IMG/VR virus record: IMGVR_UViG_3300042466_001495
Location: 1-28,969 of that record
Source of the DNA: a virus
Strand: one strand, 5' to 3'
DNA length: 28,969 nucleotides
The translations under genes were made by a program, and so were the position numbers. Under the pieces are notes generated by a model that saw nothing but the letters and a program-made list of their open reading frames with translations, had not been told where the DNA came from and searched no databases. Every line of letters begins with the position of its first letter. Position 1 is the stretch's first letter. Below, piece by piece: positions 7,677 through 17,100 of the stretch.

Positions 7677-7699
7677 CAAAATCAAAAAAAATAAATATT

Positions 7700-7732
7700 T
7701 ATCAAAAAGCAATTTGCCAAACTTTAAATTTG
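7700..7732 (+). promoter_or_regulatory. Late-type (class II) promoter for the 7750-12709 operon
   Basis: TATCAAAAAGCAA (from 7700) is followed 25 nt from its first base by TAAATTTG (7725-7732), a seven-A tract, and ATG at 7750 (50 nt from the element). No TTTG occurs at the host -33 position. Confidence 0.7.
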
Positions 7733-7749
7733 CACAAAAAAAGTTCGAG

Positions 7750-8433
7750 ATGAGGGATGTTGGTCAATGTATTACCTACGACTGCAACGAGAGATTACCA
7801 GTGTATAGCGTGTGTCTAAAAGGCTTCATAGTCTTTGTGCCAACCTTGCAAGTGGGTAGCCATGTAGATGCAATGATATACGCCAAAGATAGGATTTGGT
7901 GCTTGAAGGCAAAGGTATTGTGCAACAACTACGTGATAATAGAGTGGTCTCCTGCCAACTTCATAGAAGAAGAGGCATACACGGTATCAATAGAAATATT
8001 GCAGAAAGGAGAGCGTGTTTTACTGCCTTATGGTGCATCATGTGAAGACGAGTGTGGCATAAGTATAGAACTAAGCAATAAAGTGGCTTGTAAGAAAGAT
8101 TATGCTGTACTAAATTGCGGAGAATTCAAATTCAAAGTAGAGTACAAAGTAAACAAGTGCGAGTGGACAATGGAGATTTATAAATGTAAATGGACAATAA
8201 AAATGGCTAATAAAATAGACTACGATGGGGTGGTACATAACATACCCAACCCGACATTACAAGAGAACGGGGCAACAATAATAAATCCCGACTTTATAGA
8301 CTACTTAGAGCTACTTGAAGAAGGGGCATTTGTGGTGACATTGGTAGGTGACAAAGTAGAAATAGAATACACTGGCACTTATGTAGTGGAATTTTGGTCT
8401 AATTGTGGAATATTAGAAAAAACTTGTTTATGA
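7750..8433 (+). CDS. Cysteine-rich hypothetical (probable virion) protein
   Basis: This 227-residue protein starts at ATG 7750, just after the class II promoter. An upstream in-frame non-ATG extension would overlap the promoter and is rejected. It is strand-rich, with many Cys (near residues 7, 12, 22, and clusters such as CEDECG and CNNYVIIEW) and a C-terminal domain ending in EYTGTYVVEFWSNCG. It shares an ATGA with the next gene. I do not recognise a family. As the first gene of a late operon in front of tail genes, a structural role is likely. Confidence 0.6.
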   Translation: MRDVGQCITYDCNERLPVYSVCLKGFIVFVPTLQVGSHVDAMIYAKDRIWCLKAKVLCNNYVIIEWSPANFIEEEAYTVSIEILQKGERVLLPYGASCEDECGISIELSNKVACKKDYAVLNCGEFKFKVEYKVNKCEWTMEIYKCKWTIKMANKIDYDGVVHNIPNPTLQENGATIINPDFIDYLELLEEGAFVVTLVGDKVEIEYTGTYVVEFWSNCGILEKTCL

Positions 8434-8972
8434 TTGAATTTAGAAGAGAAAGCATGACAAGAGTAAATGTTTTCGAAAACGGTGAAAACATAGGCTACAT
8501 AAAGGACAGTTGCTGCTACACGCTAATAAAGAGCAACAACATAAAGAACGCTATAAGGGTGGACTACCAAGTAGGCAAAGGTGGCTTATTGGCTAACAAC
8601 TACAAGACCAACTTGCACTTGGAGTTTAAGAGGTCGGGTAGCCAAGGTAACTATAATGACTTCTTAGGGCAATACGAAGCAAAGGTAATGAGCGGGGAGA
8701 TAGTAGGCGAGTACGACTTAGCATTAAAGGAAATATTCAAAAGAAGCCACGAGAACAAAGCATACCCTTACTTGGCGAACAGTACGACTATAATGATAAG
8801 CGTAAACGACATAGTGAGTGGTAAGTACTTAACTTCGATAGAATCAAAGAAATTCAAGGTGTTTATAGAGGATGTGGCGACAAAGAAGTCAACTATTCAC
8901 TACACGACAATATCTGAGTACCCACAATTTATAGAGAAGTTTTCAGACACAACTAAATATAGAATACGATGA
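8430..8972 (+). CDS. Hypothetical late protein
   Basis: This 180-residue soluble protein starts in an ATGA overlap at 8430; an internal ATG at 8454 (MTRVNVFENG) is an alternative start. It is mixed alpha/beta, with a strand-like N-terminus, a charged middle and a C-terminus rich in T, S and K. No known motif. The tight coupling on both sides places it in the same late operon as the putative tail proteins. Confidence 0.6.
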   Translation: MIEFRRESMTRVNVFENGENIGYIKDSCCYTLIKSNNIKNAIRVDYQVGKGGLLANNYKTNLHLEFKRSGSQGNYNDFLGQYEAKVMSGEIVGEYDLALKEIFKRSHENKAYPYLANSTTIMISVNDIVSGKYLTSIESKKFKVFIEDVATKKSTIHYTTISEYPQFIEKFSDTTKYRIR

Positions 8973-9085
8973 CAAAGGGAAATTTTTATACCAACTTAAA
9001 AAAGACTGCACAAGGAACAAAGACTGCACCCGTGGCGATTGTAAGAAAGCCGAGCGGATGTTCTACTTGTGGTAAAAGAAAGTAA
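8969..9085 (+). CDS. 38-residue basic protein with C-terminal CxxC
   Basis: ATG 8969 overlaps the preceding stop as ATGA, and the frame ends at TAA 9085, 1 bp before the next ATG. The product is basic and ends GCSTCGKRK, a CxxC pair that could bind metal together with another chain. Its tight fit between two genes, without a gap, supports translation. The function is unknown. Confidence 0.55.
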   Translation: MTKGNFYTNLKKTAQGTKTAPVAIVRKPSGCSTCGKRK

Positions 9086-9086
9086 C

Positions 9087-9350
9087 ATGGATTTAATGAC
9101 GCTAAAGGAAATATACTATGGCTACAAGTGGCTTATATTGAGCAAATTTGGCTATTGGGATAAAGACATAAAAGCAGAAAGGGATAGAAAAGCCAAGATA
9201 TGCACAGAAGCCTGCCCTCTAAGGGGTAAGTACTTGGGCATAGTGCCTATGTGTGATATGAACAAGACACACGAAGGAGAGCAAGGCTGTGGGTGTGTAA
9301 TAGAGGCAAAATTGTGGAGCGAAAGTGAGTGTCCATTGGGTAAATTTTAA
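9087..9350 (+). CDS. Small Cys-rich (putative zinc-binding) phage protein
   Basis: This 87-residue protein has a helical N-terminus and a Cys-rich C-terminal half: C-TEACPL, PMC, GCGC and ECPLGKF, giving about seven Cys in 45 residues. The order CPL ... GCGC ... K ... CPLGK(F/W) is a pattern I associate with small conserved phage proteins that probably bind metal; no enzymatic activity is known to me. ATG 9087 is preferred to an upstream in-frame TTG that would overlap the previous gene. Confidence 0.6.
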   Translation: MDLMTLKEIYYGYKWLILSKFGYWDKDIKAERDRKAKICTEACPLRGKYLGIVPMCDMNKTHEGEQGCGCVIEAKLWSESECPLGKF

Positions 9351-9353
9351 GAT

Positions 9354-10349
9354 ATGAATTGCGAGAAAAAAGGTTTTAGAGATTGCTTTGACATTGGTAC
9401 AAGACTATGTAACGATGTAGAACATGATAGTTATATAGAAGAAGTGAGTGGCATATCTGCACACTTGGTGAAAGCTTTACGTGAAGACCAAACACAATCA
9501 TTCTTGGACTTTGTGGAGCAGGTGAAAAGGGATACATGGAGTAGCTTCAAAAAAGAAGTGGAGTGGGGCTTCGGGAAGCAAAAGAAATTTAATCATATTG
9601 TGAGCCAAACTGAGCCTTATTCAATCGACAAGGAGCGAAGAGTATTCAAAGTAAAAGGAATAGAAGGCTATAACCTAACGATGCCTTACGAGGACTTTGT
9701 GGAGCTTAGGATAGCAGAAATAGGGCTATATGCCAAGACTGGTGGCGATGGGGAGTTTTTGGTGATAGACCTAAGCACGGGGGAGACCTTATACCGACAA
9801 GAGATTAAAATAGAAGTAGGCAAGCAAAAGATAGCCATAAACACCGTAATATTAAACGACTTTTCTTTAGACCTATTCATAGGAATAAAATCAGACACAG
9901 CGGTGTTCTTTGATATGGCTTGCAAGGAATTTAAACCATGCTGCCAATGCCTATGTGAGACACAAGAAGAGATAGGAAGGATTCAGAACTGTGAAGGCAA
10001 GAGCATAGATAATATTGAGTGGATAGCCAACAAGGCTTTTTGTTTAAAGGCTGAGATAGGGTGCAACTTTGAAGACATATTGTGCGAGTACGCCAAATAC
10101 TTTATTGAAGCAAGGAATTATAGCATAGCGATAAAGATACTCGAAGAGAAGCTAAATAGCTACCAAAGAGGGTGGTTTAGCGATGCCAACGTGGAAACTG
10201 TAAGGGAGCAACTATTGCCTGACTTAAAGACAAGGTATTATGAGCTTATTGGCTTAGCTATAACCAATATAAAAGACATTATGGATGGTTCTATTTGTTG
10301 GGAGTGTGATAGCTTATCTGCTACACACCCTATGATTGGCTCAATTTAA
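9354..10349 (+). CDS. Cysteine-rich hypothetical (probable structural) protein
   Basis: This 331-residue protein starts 3 bp after the previous gene. A helical N-terminus (~1-65) leads into a strand-rich middle (~80-185), a Cys cluster KPCCQCLCE near residue 195, and a helical C-terminus (~225-315) with NYSIAIKILEEKLNSYQRGW-type residues and a final CWEC. About fifteen Cys is unusual for a virion protein, and structural disulphides or metal binding are possible. The family is not recognised. Its place before the 610-aa tail-like gene suggests an assembly or virion role. Confidence 0.55.
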   Translation: MNCEKKGFRDCFDIGTRLCNDVEHDSYIEEVSGISAHLVKALREDQTQSFLDFVEQVKRDTWSSFKKEVEWGFGKQKKFNHIVSQTEPYSIDKERRVFKVKGIEGYNLTMPYEDFVELRIAEIGLYAKTGGDGEFLVIDLSTGETLYRQEIKIEVGKQKIAINTVILNDFSLDLFIGIKSDTAVFFDMACKEFKPCCQCLCETQEEIGRIQNCEGKSIDNIEWIANKAFCLKAEIGCNFEDILCEYAKYFIEARNYSIAIKILEEKLNSYQRGWFSDANVETVREQLLPDLKTRYYELIGLAITNIKDIMDGSICWECDSLSATHPMIGSI

Positions 10350-10361
10350 ACCAAGTAAGCC

Positions 10362-12194
10362 ATGGCATTTGAAATCTACGTAGACAAATTTAAGCTTGAC
10401 GAAAGTAAAATAGATGGCTTCGAGTCTTTCTCTATCGAAAGAGGCTTAGATGATTTCTACTTCGGCTATTGGAATAATCAAGGCTTAGGCTTAGCCACCT
10501 CCCAAGCCGACCTAAAGATAGAAATAAAAGACCCGAACGTGGCGAACTACATAAAGTCCAAGTTCGAAAAAGACGGATTTAACGCAAACGTAACGGGTAA
10601 ATTCATAGATAAAGCAAGCAACAACAGCTTTGAGATGCTTGTGGATTTTGGCACTTACGAAGAAATAGGATGCTGCAACGTGGCATTTTCTTTCAGACCC
10701 AAAGGCTCAGGCGACCTAATAAGGGCAAGGGAGAAGGTAGAATATGGCTTACAGCTAAACACCCAGATACAAGTACCACTCCGAGACCTCCCAACGCAAG
10801 TGAACTATGAAGGACAAGACGTAAACTACATAGGCGATGGGAGCATGAACCACTTTATCCCCTTGAAAGTAGCCGAAAACACCTTTAGTGGTGGGGTGGC
10901 TTCGGACGTAAACATAGGCTCAACAAATGCCTTCTTTACAAGCTCAATAGAATCTTGCATAACGATAACAGGCTCATTGACCTTTACGGCATTAGCTAAC
11001 GACTCAGGAACGTTTGGGGTGTACTTAAACGGATTCTTGATAGACACTTTCCCGATAAGTGCGACAGTGAGAACGCAAACTGTGACATTGAACACCAATA
11101 TCAACGTATTAGCAAACGAAGGCATAGAATTAGAGATAAGAAGTAGCTTCAACTCAAATTATAGCTTCACATACTCTAAGTCTTTAGTAGCAATAAACAT
11201 AGAGAAATGTACGGACACGGAGATAGAGTGGAAACCCGTAAAGGCAATAAGTGTAAGGGAGGCATTCAGGCAACTACTACAAAACACTGGCAAGGCTACC
11301 TTAGACGAATACATATTTGACGATTGCATATTTGATGGATATTTGACCAACAACAAAGGCTTAATAAACGAATCAAGCGTAATAAATGTGAGCTTGTACG
11401 ACTTGTTTGATGAGCTAAACAACAAATACCCTGCAAGCCTAAGTATAGAAGGCACGAGTGCAAGGCTGATGGCAAGGTGTGAGTTCTTAAAGTGCAACAA
11501 GCCTTACAAGGTAAAGGCAATAGAGGCAAGTAGGGAAATAAACGAGGACATAGTATTCAGCTCGGTGAAAGTAGGCTACAACAATTGGAAAGCTGACAAC
11601 AAATTTGGCTCTGTGGAGCATAACGGCAAAAGAGACTATGAATCAAGCTATGGTTTAAGCAGCAAAACATTGTCTCTATTGAACGATTGGAGTTCAAGTA
11701 GTAGTATCATAAGCGAGCAGATAAGAAAGGAGAAATCAAGCGAAGAAATACATTGGATAGTGGTGGATAAGGCAACGCTAAGAGCCGAGACTGACCAATA
11801 CATAAGCACCGACTTGGCACAAAGCGATAGGCTAATAAACCTAAGGATAACACCTGCAAGGAATGCAAATAGGTGGGCGAAGTTTATCGCTAACGACTTG
11901 GTGTTTACTACGGGCGAGGGTAATTACAATTTTACTTCAACCGACACTTATGACTGCAACTGCAACGAAGTGGAAGGCACAATAGACGAGAACGCTAACA
12001 TAAAGACCCAAAGCATCTTAGACCCATTTGTGTACAAATTTGCTTTGGCTAAATGTAAGACGGACGTGAATAGGCTAAAAGGGTGCGTGCAATTTGAATA
12101 CTGTGGCAAGACTAAAGTAGGCTTCATAAAGTCGTTTAAGTATTCCACTGATAGCAATGAGGATATAGAAATTGAAGCAATAGGACTGAAATGA
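10362..12194 (+). CDS. Putative tail / baseplate structural protein
   Basis: This 610-residue protein has a strand-rich N-terminal domain (~1-130) and a central jelly-roll-like insert (~165-285, ITGSLTFTALANDSGTFGVYLNG) that could bind carbohydrate or pack against a neighbour. Helical segments follow (~300-370), then a long C-terminal part with RLINLRITPARNANRW (~495-510) and a Cys-rich CNCNEVEGTIDEN region. Large proteins of this style occur in tail modules of Bacteroidota phages, but the assignment rests on size, composition and position. It shares an ATGA with the next gene, a neck-like protein. Confidence 0.5.
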   Translation: MAFEIYVDKFKLDESKIDGFESFSIERGLDDFYFGYWNNQGLGLATSQADLKIEIKDPNVANYIKSKFEKDGFNANVTGKFIDKASNNSFEMLVDFGTYEEIGCCNVAFSFRPKGSGDLIRAREKVEYGLQLNTQIQVPLRDLPTQVNYEGQDVNYIGDGSMNHFIPLKVAENTFSGGVASDVNIGSTNAFFTSSIESCITITGSLTFTALANDSGTFGVYLNGFLIDTFPISATVRTQTVTLNTNINVLANEGIELEIRSSFNSNYSFTYSKSLVAINIEKCTDTEIEWKPVKAISVREAFRQLLQNTGKATLDEYIFDDCIFDGYLTNNKGLINESSVINVSLYDLFDELNNKYPASLSIEGTSARLMARCEFLKCNKPYKVKAIEASREINEDIVFSSVKVGYNNWKADNKFGSVEHNGKRDYESSYGLSSKTLSLLNDWSSSSSIISEQIRKEKSSEEIHWIVVDKATLRAETDQYISTDLAQSDRLINLRITPARNANRWAKFIANDLVFTTGEGNYNFTSTDTYDCNCNEVEGTIDENANIKTQSILDPFVYKFALAKCKTDVNRLKGCVQFEYCGKTKVGFIKSFKYSTDSNEDIEIEAIGLK

Positions 12195-12709
12195 TAACCA
12201 TAAACGTTGACAGCAAAGGTATTGACCGCATGATATTCAAGCTTGAAAAGAGAGTTGAAAGCTATGCCGATGCCGTAAACGACACCATGGAATATGGTCG
12301 TGACTTGATTCTTTCAAGAGTGGAAGGAGGAAACATGGCTAATGGGCAATTCCGTATAAGCAAGGCAAAGAAGAAGTTCGGGCGGTATTCATTCGATTAC
12401 GGTAAATACGATAGGGCTAAGAACGGGCTACCAACGGCAAAGGTAACGCTAAAATACACTGGTAACATGTTCAAGAACTTTCTTATCACAAGGGCTACCA
12501 AGGTAAACGTAAGGAATAGATTATACAAACGTTCACTTTATTTTTCAAGCAACTTCGCTGTGAGGTCAAATGGCACAAGGAGTGATATAACTTACAACGA
12601 ATTGGCTCAAATCCACGATGAGAAGTTCGGAAGCTCAAACTACAACATGAGTATGGCACAAGCCAAAAAGACTTTAACTTTCTTCAAACAAAGAATCCAA
12701 AGACTTTAA
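12191..12709 (+). CDS. Putative neck / tail-completion (virion morphogenesis) protein
   Basis: This 172-residue basic protein has a long N-terminal helix, a disordered Gly/Lys-rich middle, then KYTGNMFKNFLI...RLYKRSLYFSSNFAVR and a C-terminal helix. This order resembles HK97 gp10-like and Mu gpG-like virion morphogenesis proteins, which sit at the head-tail interface or complete the tail. The match is by general pattern only. It is the last gene of the 7750 operon, with a new promoter beginning 15 bp later. Confidence 0.5.
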   Translation: MITINVDSKGIDRMIFKLEKRVESYADAVNDTMEYGRDLILSRVEGGNMANGQFRISKAKKKFGRYSFDYGKYDRAKNGLPTAKVTLKYTGNMFKNFLITRATKVNVRNRLYKRSLYFSSNFAVRSNGTRSDITYNELAQIHDEKFGSSNYNMSMAQAKKTLTFFKQRIQRL

Positions 12710-12723
12710 TATTTTTACAATTC

Positions 12724-12756
12724 TTTCAAAAAGCAACTTCCAATACTTTATTTTTG
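12724..12756 (+). promoter_or_regulatory. Late-type (class II) promoter for the tail operon
   Basis: TTTCAAAAAGCAA (from 12724) lies 25 nt before TATTTTTG (12749-12756), followed by an A-tract and ATG at 12773, 49 nt from the element's first base. It is nearly superimposable on the element before 4473. Confidence 0.7.
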
Positions 12757-12772
12757 CTAAAAAAAGAAGTAA

Positions 12773-13207
12773 ATGGACTTTAGCGAGGTTGTAGAGCAAA
12801 TCAAAGACGTGTTCTGTGGTGACATAGAAGACTACGGAATTTTAGACCAAACCAACGGGCGTGGTGGCGAAACATTGCTACGCAGAATCAACTCTTTCAA
12901 CAACTTCACACCAATAACATACAAAGGAGGCAATATGATATTCGCTATTGCTAGCGATACAATAGAGATTGACCGACACTCCAACGCAACTGTGCCTGTA
13001 AAGCTAATACTAATAGTAAACGATTGGTATGTGCTTGGAGAGGTAATAAAGGCGTTAGACATGAAAGAACTCCAAGAGGTAAGCATAGACACCGACTCGC
13101 TTGCGGTGTACGAGAGATACTTTACACCGAGCGATGATAGACCTTTCTCTAACTATGCCTTTGAGCTATCATTTAACACGAACGAAACAATTTTAAACAA
13201 AGAATAA
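12773..13207 (+). CDS. Hypothetical tail-operon protein
   Basis: This 144-residue acidic, alpha/beta protein is the first gene of the tail operon and abuts the chaperone gene without a gap. In siphoviruses this position is often held by a tail terminator, tail tube or connector protein. The length fits a tail terminator better than a tube protein, but no motif decides it. Confidence 0.55.
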   Translation: MDFSEVVEQIKDVFCGDIEDYGILDQTNGRGGETLLRRINSFNNFTPITYKGGNMIFAIASDTIEIDRHSNATVPVKLILIVNDWYVLGEVIKALDMKELQEVSIDTDSLAVYERYFTPSDDRPFSNYAFELSFNTNETILNKE

Positions 13208-14029
13208 ATGAATTGGAAATTTTGGCAAAAGAAGAAAGAGGAAGCACCCGTATTTAACACGAGCAAGGACGAAATGGAAGTGGATAAGGTAGAACCACAC
13301 TTTTACTTCAAGGACGCAATGAGCAAGGGTATAATAGCCAAGGAGAAGCTATTTACTTTGAACGGAAAGGACTACTACAGCTTCGCTGACGGGCTGGGCA
13401 TGATAACGGCTAAGAGGTATTTGCATTATACATCAACAATGCGATTCTACGAGGAGAACGGGGTGAATCAAATGGTGTCTTTGGATTATTTGCAGGACAT
13501 AAAAGAGCAAGTAGAGGAGCTTGCAGACCTTACATACGATGATATGGTATTCAAAAAGAAGCACACGGAGGTAATGGCGACAATAAGCACCTTCGAATAC
13601 CACTATCAAAACTTTAATTTAGAGAATGCAATAGCCGAGGTATGTGCTATTGCTATCATAGGAGAAGATGAAAATCCTTACGATTTAGACCATAACGCTA
13701 CATTGAGAAAGATATTTGACTTTAACACAGCAATGAAAGCTACTGTCGATGGAGGCGATGATAATTTAACAAATTTTTTTTGGAGGTTTTCTGGACTTGG
13801 AAGCCTCGATTGGATCAAACAATTCAAGGAATCAATGCCCTCTACGGGGTTAAGTCAGGAAAGCCAAGAGAAGAAAAACCACTTGAGAAATTTGTTAATT
13901 TTAGATTTGCAGAAGCACAACGAGCATTTGCAAGAGTTAAGGTTGAAAAAGACTTCCTCGAATCTGCCACGGGCATATCGAGTAATTTACAATTGGATAG
14001 GTTTAAGGTCGAACAGTTTTCAATCCTAG
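13208..14029 (+). CDS. Tail assembly chaperone, zero-frame product (G-like)
   Basis: The zero-frame product is 273 residues. The N-terminal ~190 residues (MNWKFWQKKKEE..., then helical segments such as YLQDIKEQVEELADLTYDDMVF) are read in both products. The position directly before the tape measure gene and the slippery site at codons 188-191 fit the lambda gpG/gpGT chaperone scheme, in which short and fused forms occur in a fixed ratio and coat the tape measure protein during tail assembly. Unusually, the zero frame stays open for another 82 codons beyond the slip, rather than stopping nearby. Confidence 0.7.
   Translation: MNWKFWQKKKEEAPVFNTSKDEMEVDKVEPHFYFKDAMSKGIIAKEKLFTLNGKDYYSFADGLGMITAKRYLHYTSTMRFYEENGVNQMVSLDYLQDIKEQVEELADLTYDDMVFKKKHTEVMATISTFEYHYQNFNLENAIAEVCAIAIIGEDENPYDLDHNATLRKIFDFNTAMKATVDGGDDNLTNFFWRFSGLGSLDWIKQFKESMPSTGLSQESQEKKNHLRNLLILDLQKHNEHLQELRLKKTSSNLPRAYRVIYNWIGLRSNSFQS
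13771..13807 (+). promoter_or_regulatory. Predicted -1 programmed ribosomal frameshift signal
   Basis: In the zero frame the site reads A AAT TTT TTT TGG, giving two overlapping slippery heptamers: A_AAU_UUU (13771-13777) and U_UUU_UUU (13774-13780). A 9-bp hairpin (13783-13791 with 13799-13807, 7-nt loop, two G-U) starts 5 nt after the first heptamer. A -1 slip joins the zero frame to the open frame at 13780-14109. Confidence 0.75.
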
Positions 14030-14109
14030 ACTATATAAGCAACGTCTTGTTAGTGAATGAAAGAATTTCAAAGCATAACGAGGAAATAGAGAAGGCACAA
14101 AAGAAATAA
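13780..14109 (+). CDS. Tail assembly chaperone, frameshifted extension (T-like)
   Basis: Read after a -1 slip, this frame adds 109 residues to the shared N-terminus, giving a fused product of about 300 residues. It has no ATG of its own near its start. The extension is helical and charged (FRFAEAQRAFARVKVEKDFLES..., ending KHNEEIEKAQKK), as expected for the part that contacts the tape measure protein. It ends 19 bp before the tape measure ATG, whereas the zero-frame product would leave a 99-bp gap unlike the rest of the operon. A sequencing error in the eight-T run is the alternative explanation. Confidence 0.7.
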   Translation: MEVFWTWKPRLDQTIQGINALYGVKSGKPREEKPLEKFVNFRFAEAQRAFARVKVEKDFLESATGISSNLQLDRFKVEQFSILDYISNVLLVNERISKHNEEIEKAQKK

Positions 14110-14128
14110 CACACAACTTTACAAAGAT

Positions 14129-17100
14129 ATGGCACAGACAGTGGACAGTGCGAAGTTTGATTTTATCACCGACTTATCCGACATCAATCAGCTTATAGCA
14201 AGGCTAAAGACGGTATCTATAACAACAAAGGAGCTTGCCGAGGCGACAAAGTATCTCACGCAACTTTCAAGGGCAAACGCTGCCGAGCAAAGGGCTGCAA
14301 TAGCCGACTTGAACAAATTGACGGCACAGAGTAGGCTCCAAACGCAACAAGAAAGGGAGGCGGCTGCCGCTACGAGGGCATCAATAAATGAAATACAACG
14401 CAAGAGGCAAGAGTTAAAGCTACAAAACGAGCAGATGGGCAAGACAGCCAACGGGATGAACCAATTCCGTGGGTCAATAGACTTGCTTAGAAGCTCAATG
14501 GGTGGTCTTGCTGCGGTGATAGGGGTTAATAGCTTCTTAGACTTCACTACTAACATATTTAACGCACAGTCGCAAATACAAGCGTTTAAGTTATCATTGG
14601 ATGCCTTACTAAAAGACAAGACGGCATCTGCTGGTTTATTTGCTGAGGTAAAGGAATTTGTAAAAGAAAGTCCTTTTCAATTTGAGGAAACGGTGACAAG
14701 TGTACAAAAGCTTATATCGTCTTTCAAGGCGGTAGGATTAAGTGCGGCTGAAATAGAAAAAAAGACAATACCTGTATTAAGGTCATTAGGTAACTCTGCA
14801 AGTGCCTTGGGATTGGGTGACGAAGGGTTGAAAAGGTTGATATACGCATTTACTCAGGTGCAATCGGCTGGAAAGCTAATGGGTACTGAACTAAGGCAGA
14901 TAAACGAGACGGGTATTCCGATGTTGTCTTTATTGGCTGAACAGACGGGCATAAAGATACAAGATATGGCTAAGGCTATATCTGACGGTAAAATAAGCTT
15001 TGAGATATTTGAGAAGGCTATATTGAGTGCAGGAAATGCTGGCGGAGTATTTGCGGGCTTAATGGACATTCAAGCACAAACCGTTGCGGGTAGAATAAGT
15101 AACTTAAAAGATACGGTTTTCTACGCAATGGGGCAAATAGGCGACTATTTCCAAGGCACGGGAAAAAGTTTTCTTTCTTTTGCTACAAGTGTAGTTGAGG
15201 GTCTTGCAGGTACTGAGGCGGCATTTGCACGTACTATGACTGTGGTAAAGAACTTGGCTCAGTTTTTTGCAAGTTACAAGGCACTGCAAATACTTCTTAC
15301 GGCTAAGAATTACCTAATGGCAGAAAGCCAAAAGGCTGTAAATTTGGTAGTGGAAGAAGGTGTATTGGCTAAGCAAGCATCAATAGCTAAGGCGGTGGAA
15401 ATGACCAACGCTGAAACGGCTGAGGCGGCAGCGATAAATCAGACTAGGCTAGCGATAAGTGCAAAGACTGCGGAGGAGTTAAAGTTGATTGAAGTCGAAA
15501 TGAAGGCAATGAACAGAATGACCTTGAAGCAAGAAGGGTACAGGAATGAGATTTTGTTACTTGAAAAACAAATTACAGAGACGTGGAAGTTGATAGAAGC
15601 AAACTTGCAATTAACTGCTTCAAATAAGCAAGATATTATATCAAAGAATGAGCTTATAGCAACTAATCAAAAGGAAATATTAACTCTTCAAGAGAAATTA
15701 GCACAACAAGAAAAGATAATTGTATCTAATAGGCAAGGCAGGGCAGATAAGGCTCTTAGTATAAAAACTATAAAGGATGAGATATTAGCTAAAAGGCAAC
15801 TTGTAATTACTACCGAGCAACAAGTAAAAGCAATGGAGCTGGAGAACTTGGAACTCAAAAAGATAAACTTACAAAAAGAAAAAAACATAGCTACAAATGG
15901 TAAGCATATAAATTCAAATCAAGCGGAAATAGCTTCAATAGAAAAAAAGATACTTGCCAAGGAAAAAGAAATAGGCGTAAGCAGAGCTGCATCTATGCAA
16001 ATAGCGGCTGAAATGGCGGCTACGGATGCAAATACGGCATCAAAAATAAAGGCTACAACGGTACTTGGTAGATTGGCTACTGCAACAAAGGCATGGGCTG
16101 CGAATTTGTACGCTACTATGGGACCAATGGTTGCTTGGACTGCTGGTATATATGCGGTAATAAAGGCATTTGAGATGTTATCAGATGCACAAGAAGAGTC
16201 TAGGATGTCAACTTTGAAAGGAGCTATTGCCAACAACGAGGAGGCTAACTCTATGATTGTTAAGAACAAACTTGCAAATCAAGAAATAAATAACTTATCA
16301 AAACTCAAAGAGGGCAGTGACGAATATAGGATAGCGGCCAAAAGAATTATAGACCAATATCCTGATTACTTCAAGGGTATGGATGCAAGTACGGCAAGCA
16401 TGAAAGACTTTAACTCTTCAATAAGAAGTAGCAATAGCCTTTTAAGTACAAATATTGCATTACTTGCACAACAAGCTAGATTAGACTTTAATAGTGACAA
16501 GATAAAAACATTACAGCAAAGTCTTTCTAAGGCGGCACAGAATGATTTATTTAAGAATGTTGATTTTTCTGACTTAGAAAAGGCTTCTGGACAATTAAAG
16601 AGGATGCTAAGTCAATCGGGTAGAGACACTGGTACAGGCTTGTATATAGCTGAACAACTAAAAAATTTACAAGACCTTAAAAAGTACCAAACCAATGTTA
16701 TAGAAATCAACAAACAATCTGACAAGATAGAAAAAGAAAGAATTAACAAGCAAAGGTCTAATTTGGAAGCAGAAAGGGGCATTGCTTTAAAAAAGAGCAA
16801 AAATAATGAGGAAAGGCTTAAAATAAATGAAGAATATGACCGCAAAATAGAGTTCCTTAATAATTCTCAATTAGAAAAAGAGGGCAAATTTGCTACTGAA
16901 TTGGAAAAGGCTGGCGACAAAAAAGCCCAAGGCATCAAAGCCTCAGGCCAAAAGCAAAAGCAGGCACGCCAAGAAATAATAAGTGACTTAGAGAAATCGC
17001 TAAGGGCGGAGGCTACGGCACTGCAAGAAGCGGAGGACAACTGGCGTAACGGATACGACATAAAGTACAAACTATACTTGGCCGACATGGAGAACGCCAA

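Noticed and set aside
7591-7749. In-frame N-terminal extension of the 7750 gene
   Set aside because: It would run through the promoter boxes at 7700-7732 and the poly-A leader, has a Lys-rich improbable sequence and needs a non-ATG start.
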